A DNA stretch of 9,258 nt. Origin: Sulfitobacter sp. (GTDB taxonomy: Bacteria; Pseudomonadota; Alphaproteobacteria; Rhodobacterales; Rhodobacteraceae). Below are positions 1 through 6,268 of this stretch, piece after piece. The stretch lies in assembly GCA_024636395.1 (NCBI GenBank), contig JAGXHD010000228.1, positions 1 to 9,258 of the forward strand. The letters are read 5' to 3'. Below the pieces are notes generated by a model that ran no database searches, had not been told where the DNA came from, and was given only the letters and a program-made list of their open reading frames with translations. The position numbers were made by a program, and so were the translations under genes. Numbering within the stretch: position 1 is the stretch's first letter; each line of letters starts with the position of its first letter.

Positions 1-426
1 ATTCGCTCGGGTGCGGATGTGGCCAAAGCGATGGCCCTTGGCGCGGACGCCGTGGCCATCGGGACCGCAGCGCTGATCGCACTGGGCGACAATGATCCCA
101 AATACGAGGCCGAATACAATGCAATGGGCACGACCGCAGGCGCGTATGACGACTGGCACGAGGGCCGCGACCCCGCTGGCATCACAACACAGGATCCGGA
201 GCTGAGCGCGCGATTCGATCCCATCGAGGGCGGGCGGCGCCTGAAGAACTACCTCAAGGTGATGACGCTGGAGGCGCAAACCATCGCGCGGGCCTGCGGC
301 AAGAACCATCTGCATAATCTGGAGCCCGAAGACCTTGTGGCGTTGACGATGGAGGCCGCTGCGATGGCACAGATCCCTCTGGCGGGCACCGATTGGTATC
401 CCGGAAAACCGAACACATCCTATTGA
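1..426 (+). CDS. FMN-binding glutamate synthase-like protein (GlxD/MgsC type), 3' part only
   Basis: The reading frame is open from base 1, so the gene starts outside the window; 141 C-terminal residues remain. The segment GADAVAIGTAALIALG (visible residues 14-29) is the phosphate-binding end of the FMN-carrying TIM barrel of the glutamate synthase family, and it is followed by DPAGITTQDPEL (57-68), the counterpart of CPVGIATQ in GltB. The tail, with ARACGKNHLHNLEPEDL, is typical of stand-alone GltB-like subunits. The Fe-S cysteines expected before and in the CPVG motif are absent (W52 and D57 occupy two of those positions), so it probably carries FMN without an iron-sulfur cluster. In known operons this subunit sits with a class II amidotransferase-like protein and a GXGXG protein and acts as N-methylglutamate synthase or a related amine-glutamate enzyme. 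The ligase downstream supports this. The family call is secure; the exact substrate is inferred. Confidence 0.87.
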   Translation: MRSGADVAKAMALGADAVAIGTAALIALGDNDPKYEAEYNAMGTTAGAYDDWHEGRDPAGITTQDPELSARFDPIEGGRRLKNYLKVMTLEAQTIARACGKNHLHNLEPEDLVALTMEAAAMAQIPLAGTDWYPGKPNTSY

Positions 427-434
427 CCCGAAAC

Positions 435-466
435 GAGAGCGCGGCCGACACCGGACCGCGCCTCTT
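435..466 (+). other. Intercistronic stem-loop between the glxD/mgsC-like gene and the ligase gene
   Basis: GCGCGG at 439-444 pairs with CCGCGC at 456-461. The stem can extend outward through GAGA (435-438) against TCTT (463-466), with C462 bulged and one G-U pair. No T-run follows, so a simple intrinsic terminator is unlikely. It may instead be an RNA processing, stabilising or attenuation element that sets different levels of the two proteins. The pairing is seen; the role is inferred. Confidence 0.4.
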
Positions 467-491
467 CACGTAGCACGACAGGGAATTGAGC

Positions 492-1832
492 ATGGCAAAG
501 GCACCGACGACAGATCTGGCAAAATTCGCCGACGCACACGGCGTAAAGTACTTCATGATCTCCTTCACCGATCTTTTTGGCGGTCAGCGGGCCAAGCTTG
601 TTCCCGCGCGGGCCATTGCCGATATGCAGCACGACGGGGCCGGTTTTGCAGGTTTTGCCACCTGGCTCGATCTGACGCCCGCGCATCCCGATATGCTCGG
701 GGTGCCCGACGCGGACGCGGCGATCATCCTGCCGTGGAACCGGGAGATCGCCTGGGTGCCCGCTAACTGCGTCATGGACGGGACGGATCTCGCGCAGGCA
801 CCTCGCAACGTGCTGCGCAGACAGATCGAGAAGGCAGCATCGCTGGGCATGCACGTGAAAACCGGGATCGAGGCGGAGTTTTTCCTGCTGACGCCCGCGG
901 GTGATCAGATCAGCGACGCCTTCGATACTGCGGCAAAGCCCTGTTATGATCAGCAGGCCTTCATGCGCCGCCTTGATGTGATCCGCGAGATCTCCGATCA
1001 CATGCTGGAACTGGGCTGGAACCCGTATCAGAACGACCACGAGGACGCGAACGGCCAGTGGGAGATGAACTGGGATTTCGACGACGCTTTGCACACGGCG
1101 GACAAGCATTCATTCTTCAAATTCATGGCCAAATGCGTGGCCGAGAAACACGGCTACCGTGCGACGTTCATGCCCAAGCCGATCGCGGGGCTCACGGGCA
1201 ACGGCTGCCATGCGCATGTGTCTGTCTGGGATGCGCCGGGAGATGAAGCCAAAAAGAACGTATTTGCAGGCGAGGGGGCGGGCCAGACCGGCGAGGTGGG
1301 CCTCTCCGAGCAGGGCAAGTATTTCCTCGGCGGGATCATGAAGCACGCAAGCGCGATGGCCGCGATCACCAATCCGACCGTGAACAGCTACAAGCGCATC
1401 AACGCGCCGCGCACCTCCTCGGGCGCGACCTGGGCGCCCAATACGGTGACATGGACCGGCAACAACCGCACGCATATGGTCCGCGTACCCGGCCCCGGAC
1501 GGTTTGAACTGCGCCTGCCGGATGGTGCGGCAAATCCCTATCTGCTGCAGGCCGTCATCATCGCGGCGGGCCTGTCCGGCATCGCATCAAAAGCCGATCC
1601 CGGCAAACGGCATGACATCGACATGTACGCCCTCGGCCACACTGTGACCGATGCGCCCAAGCTGCCGCTCAACATGCTGGACGCGTTGCGCGCCTACGAC
1701 AGCGATGAAGGGCTGAAAGAAGCAATGGGCACGGACTTCTCGGCAGCTTATCTCAAGATGAAGATGCTGGAATGGGATGATTTCTGCAGTCATTTCTCTT
1801 CGTGGGAAAAAGCGAACACGCTTGATATCTAG
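492..1832 (+). CDS. glnT: Type III glutamine synthetase-like ligase (GlnT; probable gamma-glutamylmethylamide synthetase GmaS)
   Basis: This cytoplasmic ATP-dependent ligase joins ammonia or an amine to the gamma-carboxyl of glutamate. It has 446 residues with the GS catalytic domain throughout: GIEAEFFLL (125-133, metal-ligand glutamates E127/E129), NGQWEMNWDF (187-196), GNGCHAHVS (236-244, H240), NSYKRI (298-303), NRTHMVRVPG (325-334) and RFELRLPDGAANPY (337-350). The N-terminal loop reads DGAGFAGF (48-55) where ordinary GSI has DGSSIxGF. ATG 492 is chosen because AGGGA at 480-484 lies 7 bases upstream; the in-frame TTG at 486 is too close to that site. It lies 65 bp after the glutamate-synthase-like gene. 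In roseobacters proteins of this type in this setting act as GmaS, making gamma-glutamylmethylamide from methylamine; Rhizobium GlnT is a close relative, and sequence reading alone does not separate them. Confidence 0.9.
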   Translation: MAKAPTTDLAKFADAHGVKYFMISFTDLFGGQRAKLVPARAIADMQHDGAGFAGFATWLDLTPAHPDMLGVPDADAAIILPWNREIAWVPANCVMDGTDLAQAPRNVLRRQIEKAASLGMHVKTGIEAEFFLLTPAGDQISDAFDTAAKPCYDQQAFMRRLDVIREISDHMLELGWNPYQNDHEDANGQWEMNWDFDDALHTADKHSFFKFMAKCVAEKHGYRATFMPKPIAGLTGNGCHAHVSVWDAPGDEAKKNVFAGEGAGQTGEVGLSEQGKYFLGGIMKHASAMAAITNPTVNSYKRINAPRTSSGATWAPNTVTWTGNNRTHMVRVPGPGRFELRLPDGAANPYLLQAVIIAAGLSGIASKADPGKRHDIDMYALGHTVTDAPKLPLNMLDALRAYDSDEGLKEAMGTDFSAAYLKMKMLEWDDFCSHFSSWEKANTLDI

Positions 1833-1833
1833 G

Positions 1834-1874
1834 GCAGGGCGGATCATGCGCTCTGGCGCAGTCAGCCGCCCTGC
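1834..1874. terminator. Candidate bidirectional terminator between convergent genes
   Basis: GCAGGGCGG (1834-1842) pairs perfectly with CCGCCCTGC (1866-1874). Inside it, TGCGC (1847-1851) pairs with GCGCA (1856-1860) around a TCTG loop. The structure spans the 29-bp gap between the ligase stop and the stop of the opposite-strand regulator, and its right arm lies within the last codons of the regulator. Neither side has a T-tract, so termination efficiency is uncertain. Confidence 0.45.
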
Positions 1875-2473
1875 GGATAGCTTATCACCGACAGATACCG
1901 CGCGGGCAGCTTGACCAGAACTTCCGGCCCGTGGGGCGCATCGGCATCGAAGAAAAGTGTATCGCCGGGCTTGAGCGGATAGACATCATCGCCGTGGCGG
2001 TAATCAACCTCGCCCTCAAGCATGTAGATCGTCTCGATGCCCGCGTGCTGGAACGTTGGAAACACGTCCGCCTCATTCGACAGTGTAATCAGATAGGGCT
2101 CGACGATGACACCGCTGGTATTCGCACCGATATGCCCCAGCAGATTGTACTGATGATTGGCACGGGTGCCTTCGCGCTGCATCTCAACGCCTTGCCCGCC
2201 TTTGGTATGGACCGCCGAGCGTGTCTCCTCGAAGCCACGGAAAAACGAGGTCATCGGCACCGAGAGAGCATGAGCGAGAATTTGCAGGGTTGTCAGCGAG
2301 GGTGAGGTATTGCCGTTTTCGATCTTCGACAGCATGCCTATAGACAGGCCGGTGGAGGCTGAAAGTTCGGCCACAGTTATTTCCTGCTTCCGACGCCGCG
2401 CGCGCACCTCGCGACCGATCGCGACTTCCAGAACTTTCTCACGGCTCGCACGCAATCTGTGGGGATCTTGCAT
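1862..2473 (-). CDS. XRE-family transcription regulator with C-terminal cupin domain
   Basis: This 203-residue DNA-binding regulator has an N-terminal HTH_XRE domain (about 18-74; VAELSASTGLSIGMLSKIEN carries the recognition region, followed by TSPSLTTLQILAHAL). A C-terminal cupin barrel (about 125-200) contains FQHAGIETIYMLEGEVDYRH and LKPGDTLFFDADAPHGPE, a small-ligand sensing domain in this class. Related HTH-cupin regulators often control amine, amino acid or sulfonate metabolism. It is convergent with the glnT/gmaS gene and divergent from the E1-acyltransferase operon, so it could act on either; no target is proven. The frame stays open upstream to 2602, with an alternative ATG at 2530. 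I prefer the ATG at 2473, which begins MQDPHRLRAS, because relatives usually begin about here and a possible promoter overlaps the 2530 start. No start has a convincing ribosome site. Confidence 0.83.
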   Translation of the reverse strand: MQDPHRLRASREKVLEVAIGREVRARRRKQEITVAELSASTGLSIGMLSKIENGNTSPSLTTLQILAHALSVPMTSFFRGFEETRSAVHTKGGQGVEMQREGTRANHQYNLLGHIGANTSGVIVEPYLITLSNEADVFPTFQHAGIETIYMLEGEVDYRHGDDVYPLKPGDTLFFDADAPHGPEVLVKLPARYLSVISYPQGG

Positions 2474-2528
2474 CAGGTTTGTCTCGTCCACTTTTCGTCT
2501 CGTGACGCGATATACAGCTTTAGCTTTC

Positions 2529-2558
2529 ATAGTGTCATGGCGCAGGCCGTCAGTGCAA
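2529..2558 (-). promoter_or_regulatory. Possible sigma-70-like promoter for the regulator gene
   Basis: Read on the minus strand, TTGCAC (bases 2558-2553) is separated by 18 bp from CACTAT (2534-2529), a moderate match to -35/-10 elements. Transcription would begin around 2520-2524 and leave a leader of roughly 50 nt before ATG 2473, which would exclude the 2530 start. The direct repeat CCGTCAG at 2547-2553 and 2580-2586 touches the -35 box and could be an autoregulatory site. This is inference from weak consensus matches. Confidence 0.25.
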
Positions 2559-2639
2559 CAGACGCTCACTGAAAAATGTCCGTCAGAAAAAAGACCGACC
2601 ATCGGGTACGTCGCGGCAGCATACCTTTACGTTTAAGTC

Positions 2640-2654
2640 ATATCTATAAGATAT
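2640..2654. repeat. Short AT-rich palindrome, possible operator
   Basis: ATATCT (2640-2645) and AGATAT (2649-2654) are exact inverse complements around a 3-bp spacer. HTH_XRE dimers bind sites of about this geometry, and it lies about 165 bp upstream of the regulator start. It could equally be chance in AT-rich sequence. Confidence 0.25.
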
Positions 2655-2868
2655 TGGCGCTATTGTATAATCGCACAAATGCCGAACCTGTCAGACCCGG
2701 GTATGTTGACAGCAATGATGGCTACGACGATCGCTAACCGCGAGTTTGTGCGCCAACCACGCGTAAACTCGAAGCTCTGCTTAAGGAAGCAGACTATTGG
2801 AGCAGAAGATATCGTAGCACCTCAGTTGCGCTTTTTGGCTTAATTTGCGGTATCGCAGGTTCGAGATC

Positions 2869-2914
2869 GGCACATATATATTACATAATACTGATTATAC
2901 ATTAATCATGTGCC
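2869..2914. repeat. Inverted repeat with nested palindrome upstream of the E1 operon
   Basis: GGCACAT (2869-2875) and ATGTGCC (2908-2914) are perfect inverse complements separated by 32 AT-rich bases. Within them ATAAT (2885-2889) and ATTAT (2894-2898) form a second inverted repeat. The element ends about 105 bp before the E1 start codon, and CATAAT at 2884-2889 could serve as a -10 box. An operator or promoter region is the most plausible reading; no convincing -35 element was found. Confidence 0.4.
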
Positions 2915-3019
2915 TATTCGAAGCTACACCCGATGTGGCCCCATTCACCAAATCGGCATTGACCTTTCATCATCCGATATGAAACCTGCGCCCTATTAGA
3001 ACCACTGCCGGAGCCCCCT

Positions 3020-5200
3020 ATGGATCGTGCCGCCATCGTCCACCAGAATTTTCTAAGACGCCTCGGCGAAAATGATCTGCCCGATGGACCTGCCGCTGAT
3101 CCCGGTCTTGCACCAGTGAAACTTGTCGAAATCTTTCGCAGCCAGGTTCTGAGCCGCCAACTCGACCGGACCAGCCGCGCCATGCAGGCACAAGGCAAAG
3201 GCTTCTACACCATCGGGTCTTCTGGCCACGAAGGCATGGCGGCCGTTGCCGAAGCCCTGAGACCCACCGATATGGCCTTTCTGCACTACCGGGACGCGGC
3301 TTTCCAGATCCAGCGCGCGACGCAAGTGCCGGGGCAAAGTCCTGTGTGGGACATGCTGCTGAGCTTTCGTGCGGCAAAGGCAGATCCGATTTCCGGCGGG
3401 CGCCACAAGGTACTGGGGTCGCGAAGCCTTAATATCCCTCCACAAACCTCTACAATCGCTAGCCATTTACCGAAAGCGGTCGGTGCTGCCTACGCCATCG
3501 GTCTGGCAAAACGCACTCGGCCAGAGCATACGACGCTTCCGGCCGACAGCATTGTCATGTGCAGCTTCGGGGATGCGTCCTCAAACCACTCTACAGCCCA
3601 GGGCGCGATCAATACGGCTTGTTGGACTAGCTTTCAATCTGTGCCCCTTCCAATCCTTTTTGTATGCGAAGACAATGGCATAGGGATCTCTGTTGCCACG
3701 CCACGCGGATGGGTGGCGGCAAATTTCGCCAATCGTCCGGGACTGCGGTACTTTGCCTGCGACGGGCTCGACATGGCGCAAACCCTGCGCATCTCGCAGG
3801 CGGCTGCAGATTACGTGCGCCGCACCCGAAAGCCCGCGTTCCTGCACATCAGCACCGTAAGGCTCTATGGCCATGCCGGCTCTGATGTGGAGATGACATA
3901 CAGGGATAAATCCGCAATCGAGGCATCGGAGGCGAACGATCCGCTGCTGCATTCCGCACGAATCCTGCGCGATATCGGCGTGAGCACCCCAGAGCAATCC
4001 ATTGGTATGTATAATGAAATCGAAAAGACATGCGCCCGGGTCGCAGATGAGGTGATGCAACTCGAAACCCTCACCGATGCTGCGGGTGTGATGGCCAGCA
4101 TCGTTCCGCCTGCCCGCACCTGCAGGCCTAGCAATGGCCCCACTCCTAAGGCGCGCGCCAGTCTTTTCGGAAACGATATCAAGCAGATGGCCGAGGCGCA
4201 GGCGATGAACCGGATGCTGGGCTGGGCTTTGTCCGATCTGATGCTTGAGCACGGCGAGATTATCGTTGCGGGTGAGGATGTTGGCCGCAAGGGCGGCGTC
4301 TACGGCGTCACCCAAAAGCTGCAGGGCCGCTTTGGCCCCGACCGTGTGATCGACACGCTGCTCGACGAGCAATCCATTCTTGGCCTCGCTATCGGCATGG
4401 CGCACAACGGCTTCATCCCCATTCCCGAAATCCAGTTTCTCGCCTATCTGCACAACGCCGAAGACCAGTTACGCGGCGAAGCAGCCACGCTGAGCTTTTT
4501 CTCCGATGGCCAGTACACCAATCCGATGGTTCTGCGGATCGCGGGGCTTGGCTATCAGAAAGGTTTCGGCGGGCATTTCCATAATGATAACTCCCTGGCC
4601 GTGTTGCGTGACATTCCCGGGCTGATCATCGCGTGCCCGTCCAACGGGGCCGATGCCGCGATGATGCTGCGCGAAGCGGTGCGGCTTGCGCGTGAAGAAC
4701 AGCGCGTCGTGGTATTCGTGGAGCCCATCGCGCTCTATCCGATGCGTGATCTGCACGAGGGAGATGGCGCATGGCTCACGTCCTACCCCGCGCCCGACCG
4801 CCGGATCGGCTTGGACGAGATCGCAGTTTCAGGCAGCGGGACAGATCTGGCCATCATAAGCTATGCCAACGGCTATTACCTCTCAAGAAAGGCCAACAAG
4901 GAACTGAAAGAAAACGGAATTGATGCGCGCATCATCGACATGCGCTGGCTCGCGCCCCTGCCGCTCGAAGCTCTGCTGAACACCACAAAAGACTGCAAAA
5001 ACATCTTGATCGTCGATGAATGTCGCCAAACGGGCAGTCAATCGGAGGGCCTGATGACGCTGCTGACTGAGGCAGGCCGGACACGCATCGCCCGCGTCAC
5101 TGCACAAGACAGCTTCATCGCGACCGGCCCCGCCTATGCCGCCACCCTGCCCTCGACGCAGAGCATCGCCGCCGCGGCCCGCGATCTGGTGGCATCGTGA
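3020..5200 (+). CDS. Fused E1 alpha/beta subunits of a 2-oxoacid dehydrogenase (branched-chain 2-oxoacid type), thiamine diphosphate-dependent
   Basis: The 726-residue protein joins both E1 halves. The alpha half (about 35-345) has a thiamine-diphosphate region running from SFGDASSNHSTAQGAIN (182-198) to FVCEDNGIGISV (214-225), and RLYGHAGSDVEMTYR (281-295), whose histidine matches the conserved E1 alpha loop. A linker (about 350-390) leads to the beta half with AGEDVGRKGGVYGVT (417-431), catalytic-type Glu450 in DTLLDEQS, PEIQFLAYLH (469-478), GGHFHNDNS (517-525) in place of the usual GPxHSQS, and a transketolase C-terminal domain (about 605-725). E1 decarboxylates a 2-oxoacid and passes the acyl group to a lipoyl E2. 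ATG 3020 follows GGAG at 3010-3013 with 6 bases spacing. The 3' end overlaps the acyltransferase gene by 4 bp. No E2 or E3 gene is in the window, so the acceptor and substrate are unknown. Fused E1 forms are known, often annotated as 2-oxoisovalerate dehydrogenase. Confidence 0.85.
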   Translation: MDRAAIVHQNFLRRLGENDLPDGPAADPGLAPVKLVEIFRSQVLSRQLDRTSRAMQAQGKGFYTIGSSGHEGMAAVAEALRPTDMAFLHYRDAAFQIQRATQVPGQSPVWDMLLSFRAAKADPISGGRHKVLGSRSLNIPPQTSTIASHLPKAVGAAYAIGLAKRTRPEHTTLPADSIVMCSFGDASSNHSTAQGAINTACWTSFQSVPLPILFVCEDNGIGISVATPRGWVAANFANRPGLRYFACDGLDMAQTLRISQAAADYVRRTRKPAFLHISTVRLYGHAGSDVEMTYRDKSAIEASEANDPLLHSARILRDIGVSTPEQSIGMYNEIEKTCARVADEVMQLETLTDAAGVMASIVPPARTCRPSNGPTPKARASLFGNDIKQMAEAQAMNRMLGWALSDLMLEHGEIIVAGEDVGRKGGVYGVTQKLQGRFGPDRVIDTLLDEQSILGLAIGMAHNGFIPIPEIQFLAYLHNAEDQLRGEAATLSFFSDGQYTNPMVLRIAGLGYQKGFGGHFHNDNSLAVLRDIPGLIIACPSNGADAAMMLREAVRLAREEQRVVVFVEPIALYPMRDLHEGDGAWLTSYPAPDRRIGLDEIAVSGSGTDLAIISYANGYYLSRKANKELKENGIDARIIDMRWLAPLPLEALLNTTKDCKNILIVDECRQTGSQSEGLMTLLTEAGRTRIARVTAQDSFIATGPAYAATLPSTQSIAAAARDLVAS

Positions 5201-6228
5201 GCCGCCCCACCGCTGTGCTAATCTGCCCCGGTCGCGGGACATACAACAAGGCGGAGCTGGGCACGCTTGTGCGAACGCATGGGGGGCATCCTTTGATCGC
5301 GCAATGGGATAGGATGCGCCAAGAGATCGGCCAGCAAACGCTCACCGCACTGGACACTGCCGAGCGGTTTTCGAGCGGCCGCCACACCACCGGCGATAAT
5401 GCCTCCGCGCTCATCTACGCCTGCAGCTTTCTCGATGCGCAGCGCGCCTATGAAACACACGACATCCTCGCCGTCACGGGCAATTCGCTGGGCTGGTACA
5501 TCGCACTTGCCACCGGCGGCGGAGCAAGTCCCTTGGACGGGATGCAGATCGTCAATACCATGGGCACCCTGATGCACGCGCACGCGATCGGCGGTCAGCT
5601 GCTGTATTCCTTCGTGAACAGCGACTGGAGGGCCATCGAGGGCGAAGAGGCGCGCCTGGGCGCGCTGATCGCGGACATAAGCTCCCGCCCCGAACATCAG
5701 CTGGCCCTCTCGATCCATTTGGGGGGTATGCTGGTGCTGGCAGGTAATGCGGCGGGTCTGGATGCCGCCGAAGCAGAACTGAACAGTGACCCCGACCGCA
5801 AACCGTTGCGGCTGCCCAATCATGCCGCGTTTCATACCGATATGATGCACGATGTGGCGCAGATGGGTCGGGCCGCCCTGCCCCTGGACCTCTTTCAGGA
5901 TCCTCATACCCCGCTGATCGACGGGCGCGGCGCGCTCTGGCATCCCCGTGCGACAGATCTGATTGCGCTGCGCGCTTATACTCTCGCTCACCAGATCACG
6001 CAGACCTATGATTTCAAGGCCTCGATCCAATCTGCGGCGCGCAATTTCGCACCTGAGCGGTTTATCATCACAGGACCAGGCACCACACTGGGAAGCGCCG
6101 TCGCGCAGGCCTTGATCGCGATCAAATGGCAAGGCATCGACAGCAAGGAAGCGTTTATCGCGCGGCAGGCCAGCGATCCCCTGATCCTGAGCATGGGCCG
6201 GGAGGATCAGCGTCCGCTGGTATGCTGA
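5197..6228 (+). CDS. FabD-like acyltransferase (annotated class: ACP S-malonyltransferase), unusual substrate pocket
   Basis: This 343-residue protein has the FabD/acyltransferase fold: an N-terminal CPGRGTY (10-16), nucleophile elbow GNSLGW (95-100, Ser97), catalytic-type His213 in AAFHTDMM, and a C-terminal TGPGTTLG (292-299) equivalent to the GPGKVL segment. Aligned without gaps from the serine, the FabD Arg117 position (25 residues on) is Met122. FabD Gln11 of PGQG is Arg13. The arginine grips the free carboxylate of malonyl groups, so malonyl specificity is doubtful and a mono-carboxylic acyl group is more likely; this is inference. The GTG start at 5197 overlaps the TGA of the E1 gene (5198-5200), indicating translational coupling and a shared task. 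No acyl carrier protein or ketosynthase gene is visible. The family call is good; the function is open. Confidence 0.78.
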   Translation: MSRPTAVLICPGRGTYNKAELGTLVRTHGGHPLIAQWDRMRQEIGQQTLTALDTAERFSSGRHTTGDNASALIYACSFLDAQRAYETHDILAVTGNSLGWYIALATGGGASPLDGMQIVNTMGTLMHAHAIGGQLLYSFVNSDWRAIEGEEARLGALIADISSRPEHQLALSIHLGGMLVLAGNAAGLDAAEAELNSDPDRKPLRLPNHAAFHTDMMHDVAQMGRAALPLDLFQDPHTPLIDGRGALWHPRATDLIALRAYTLAHQITQTYDFKASIQSAARNFAPERFIITGPGTTLGSAVAQALIAIKWQGIDSKEAFIARQASDPLILSMGREDQRPLVC

Positions 6229-6244
6229 TCCGCGTTGTCCGGGC

Positions 6245-6259
6245 TCCGGCTTGACCGGA
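6245..6259. terminator. Weak hairpin in the convergent gap between acyltransferase gene and phoB
   Basis: TCCGG (6245-6249) pairs with CCGGA (6255-6259) around CTTGA, in the 40-bp gap between two converging genes. The stem has only five pairs and no T-run follows, so it is a poor terminator candidate placed where one would be expected. Confidence 0.2.
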
Positions 6260-6268
6260 AAGCGCAGT

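Larger units (their letters stand above)
2474..3019. other. Long intergenic region between divergent regulator and E1 genes
   Basis: About 546 bp carry no gene I can support. Base composition drops sharply in its middle and right parts; for example 2871-2910 has only 8 G/C in 40 bases, unlike the GC-rich genes around it. It holds the 15-bp palindrome at 2640-2654 and the inverted repeat at 2869-2914. A short frame ATG 2715 to TAA 2843 (42 codons) has no good ribosome site and no recognisable motif. The overlapping frame, open after a stop near 2741, reads RKLEALLKEADYWSRRY and then a hydrophobic stretch. It looks protein-like but has no ATG/GTG/TTG start, so it may be a decayed gene remnant. 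Promoters for both flanking transcripts should lie here. Confidence 0.5.

Noticed and set aside
2650..2672. TTGGCG followed by TATAAT as a promoter
   Set aside because: The spacing is only about 6 bp, far from the 16-18 bp needed.
2715..2843. A 42-codon ATG-started frame in the intergenic region
   Set aside because: It has no ribosome site at proper spacing and no recognisable sequence, so it is not listed as a gene.
5218..6132. A 304-codon minus-strand open frame opposite the acyltransferase gene
   Set aside because: It has no family motifs and mirrors a real gene with intact catalytic residues on the other strand.
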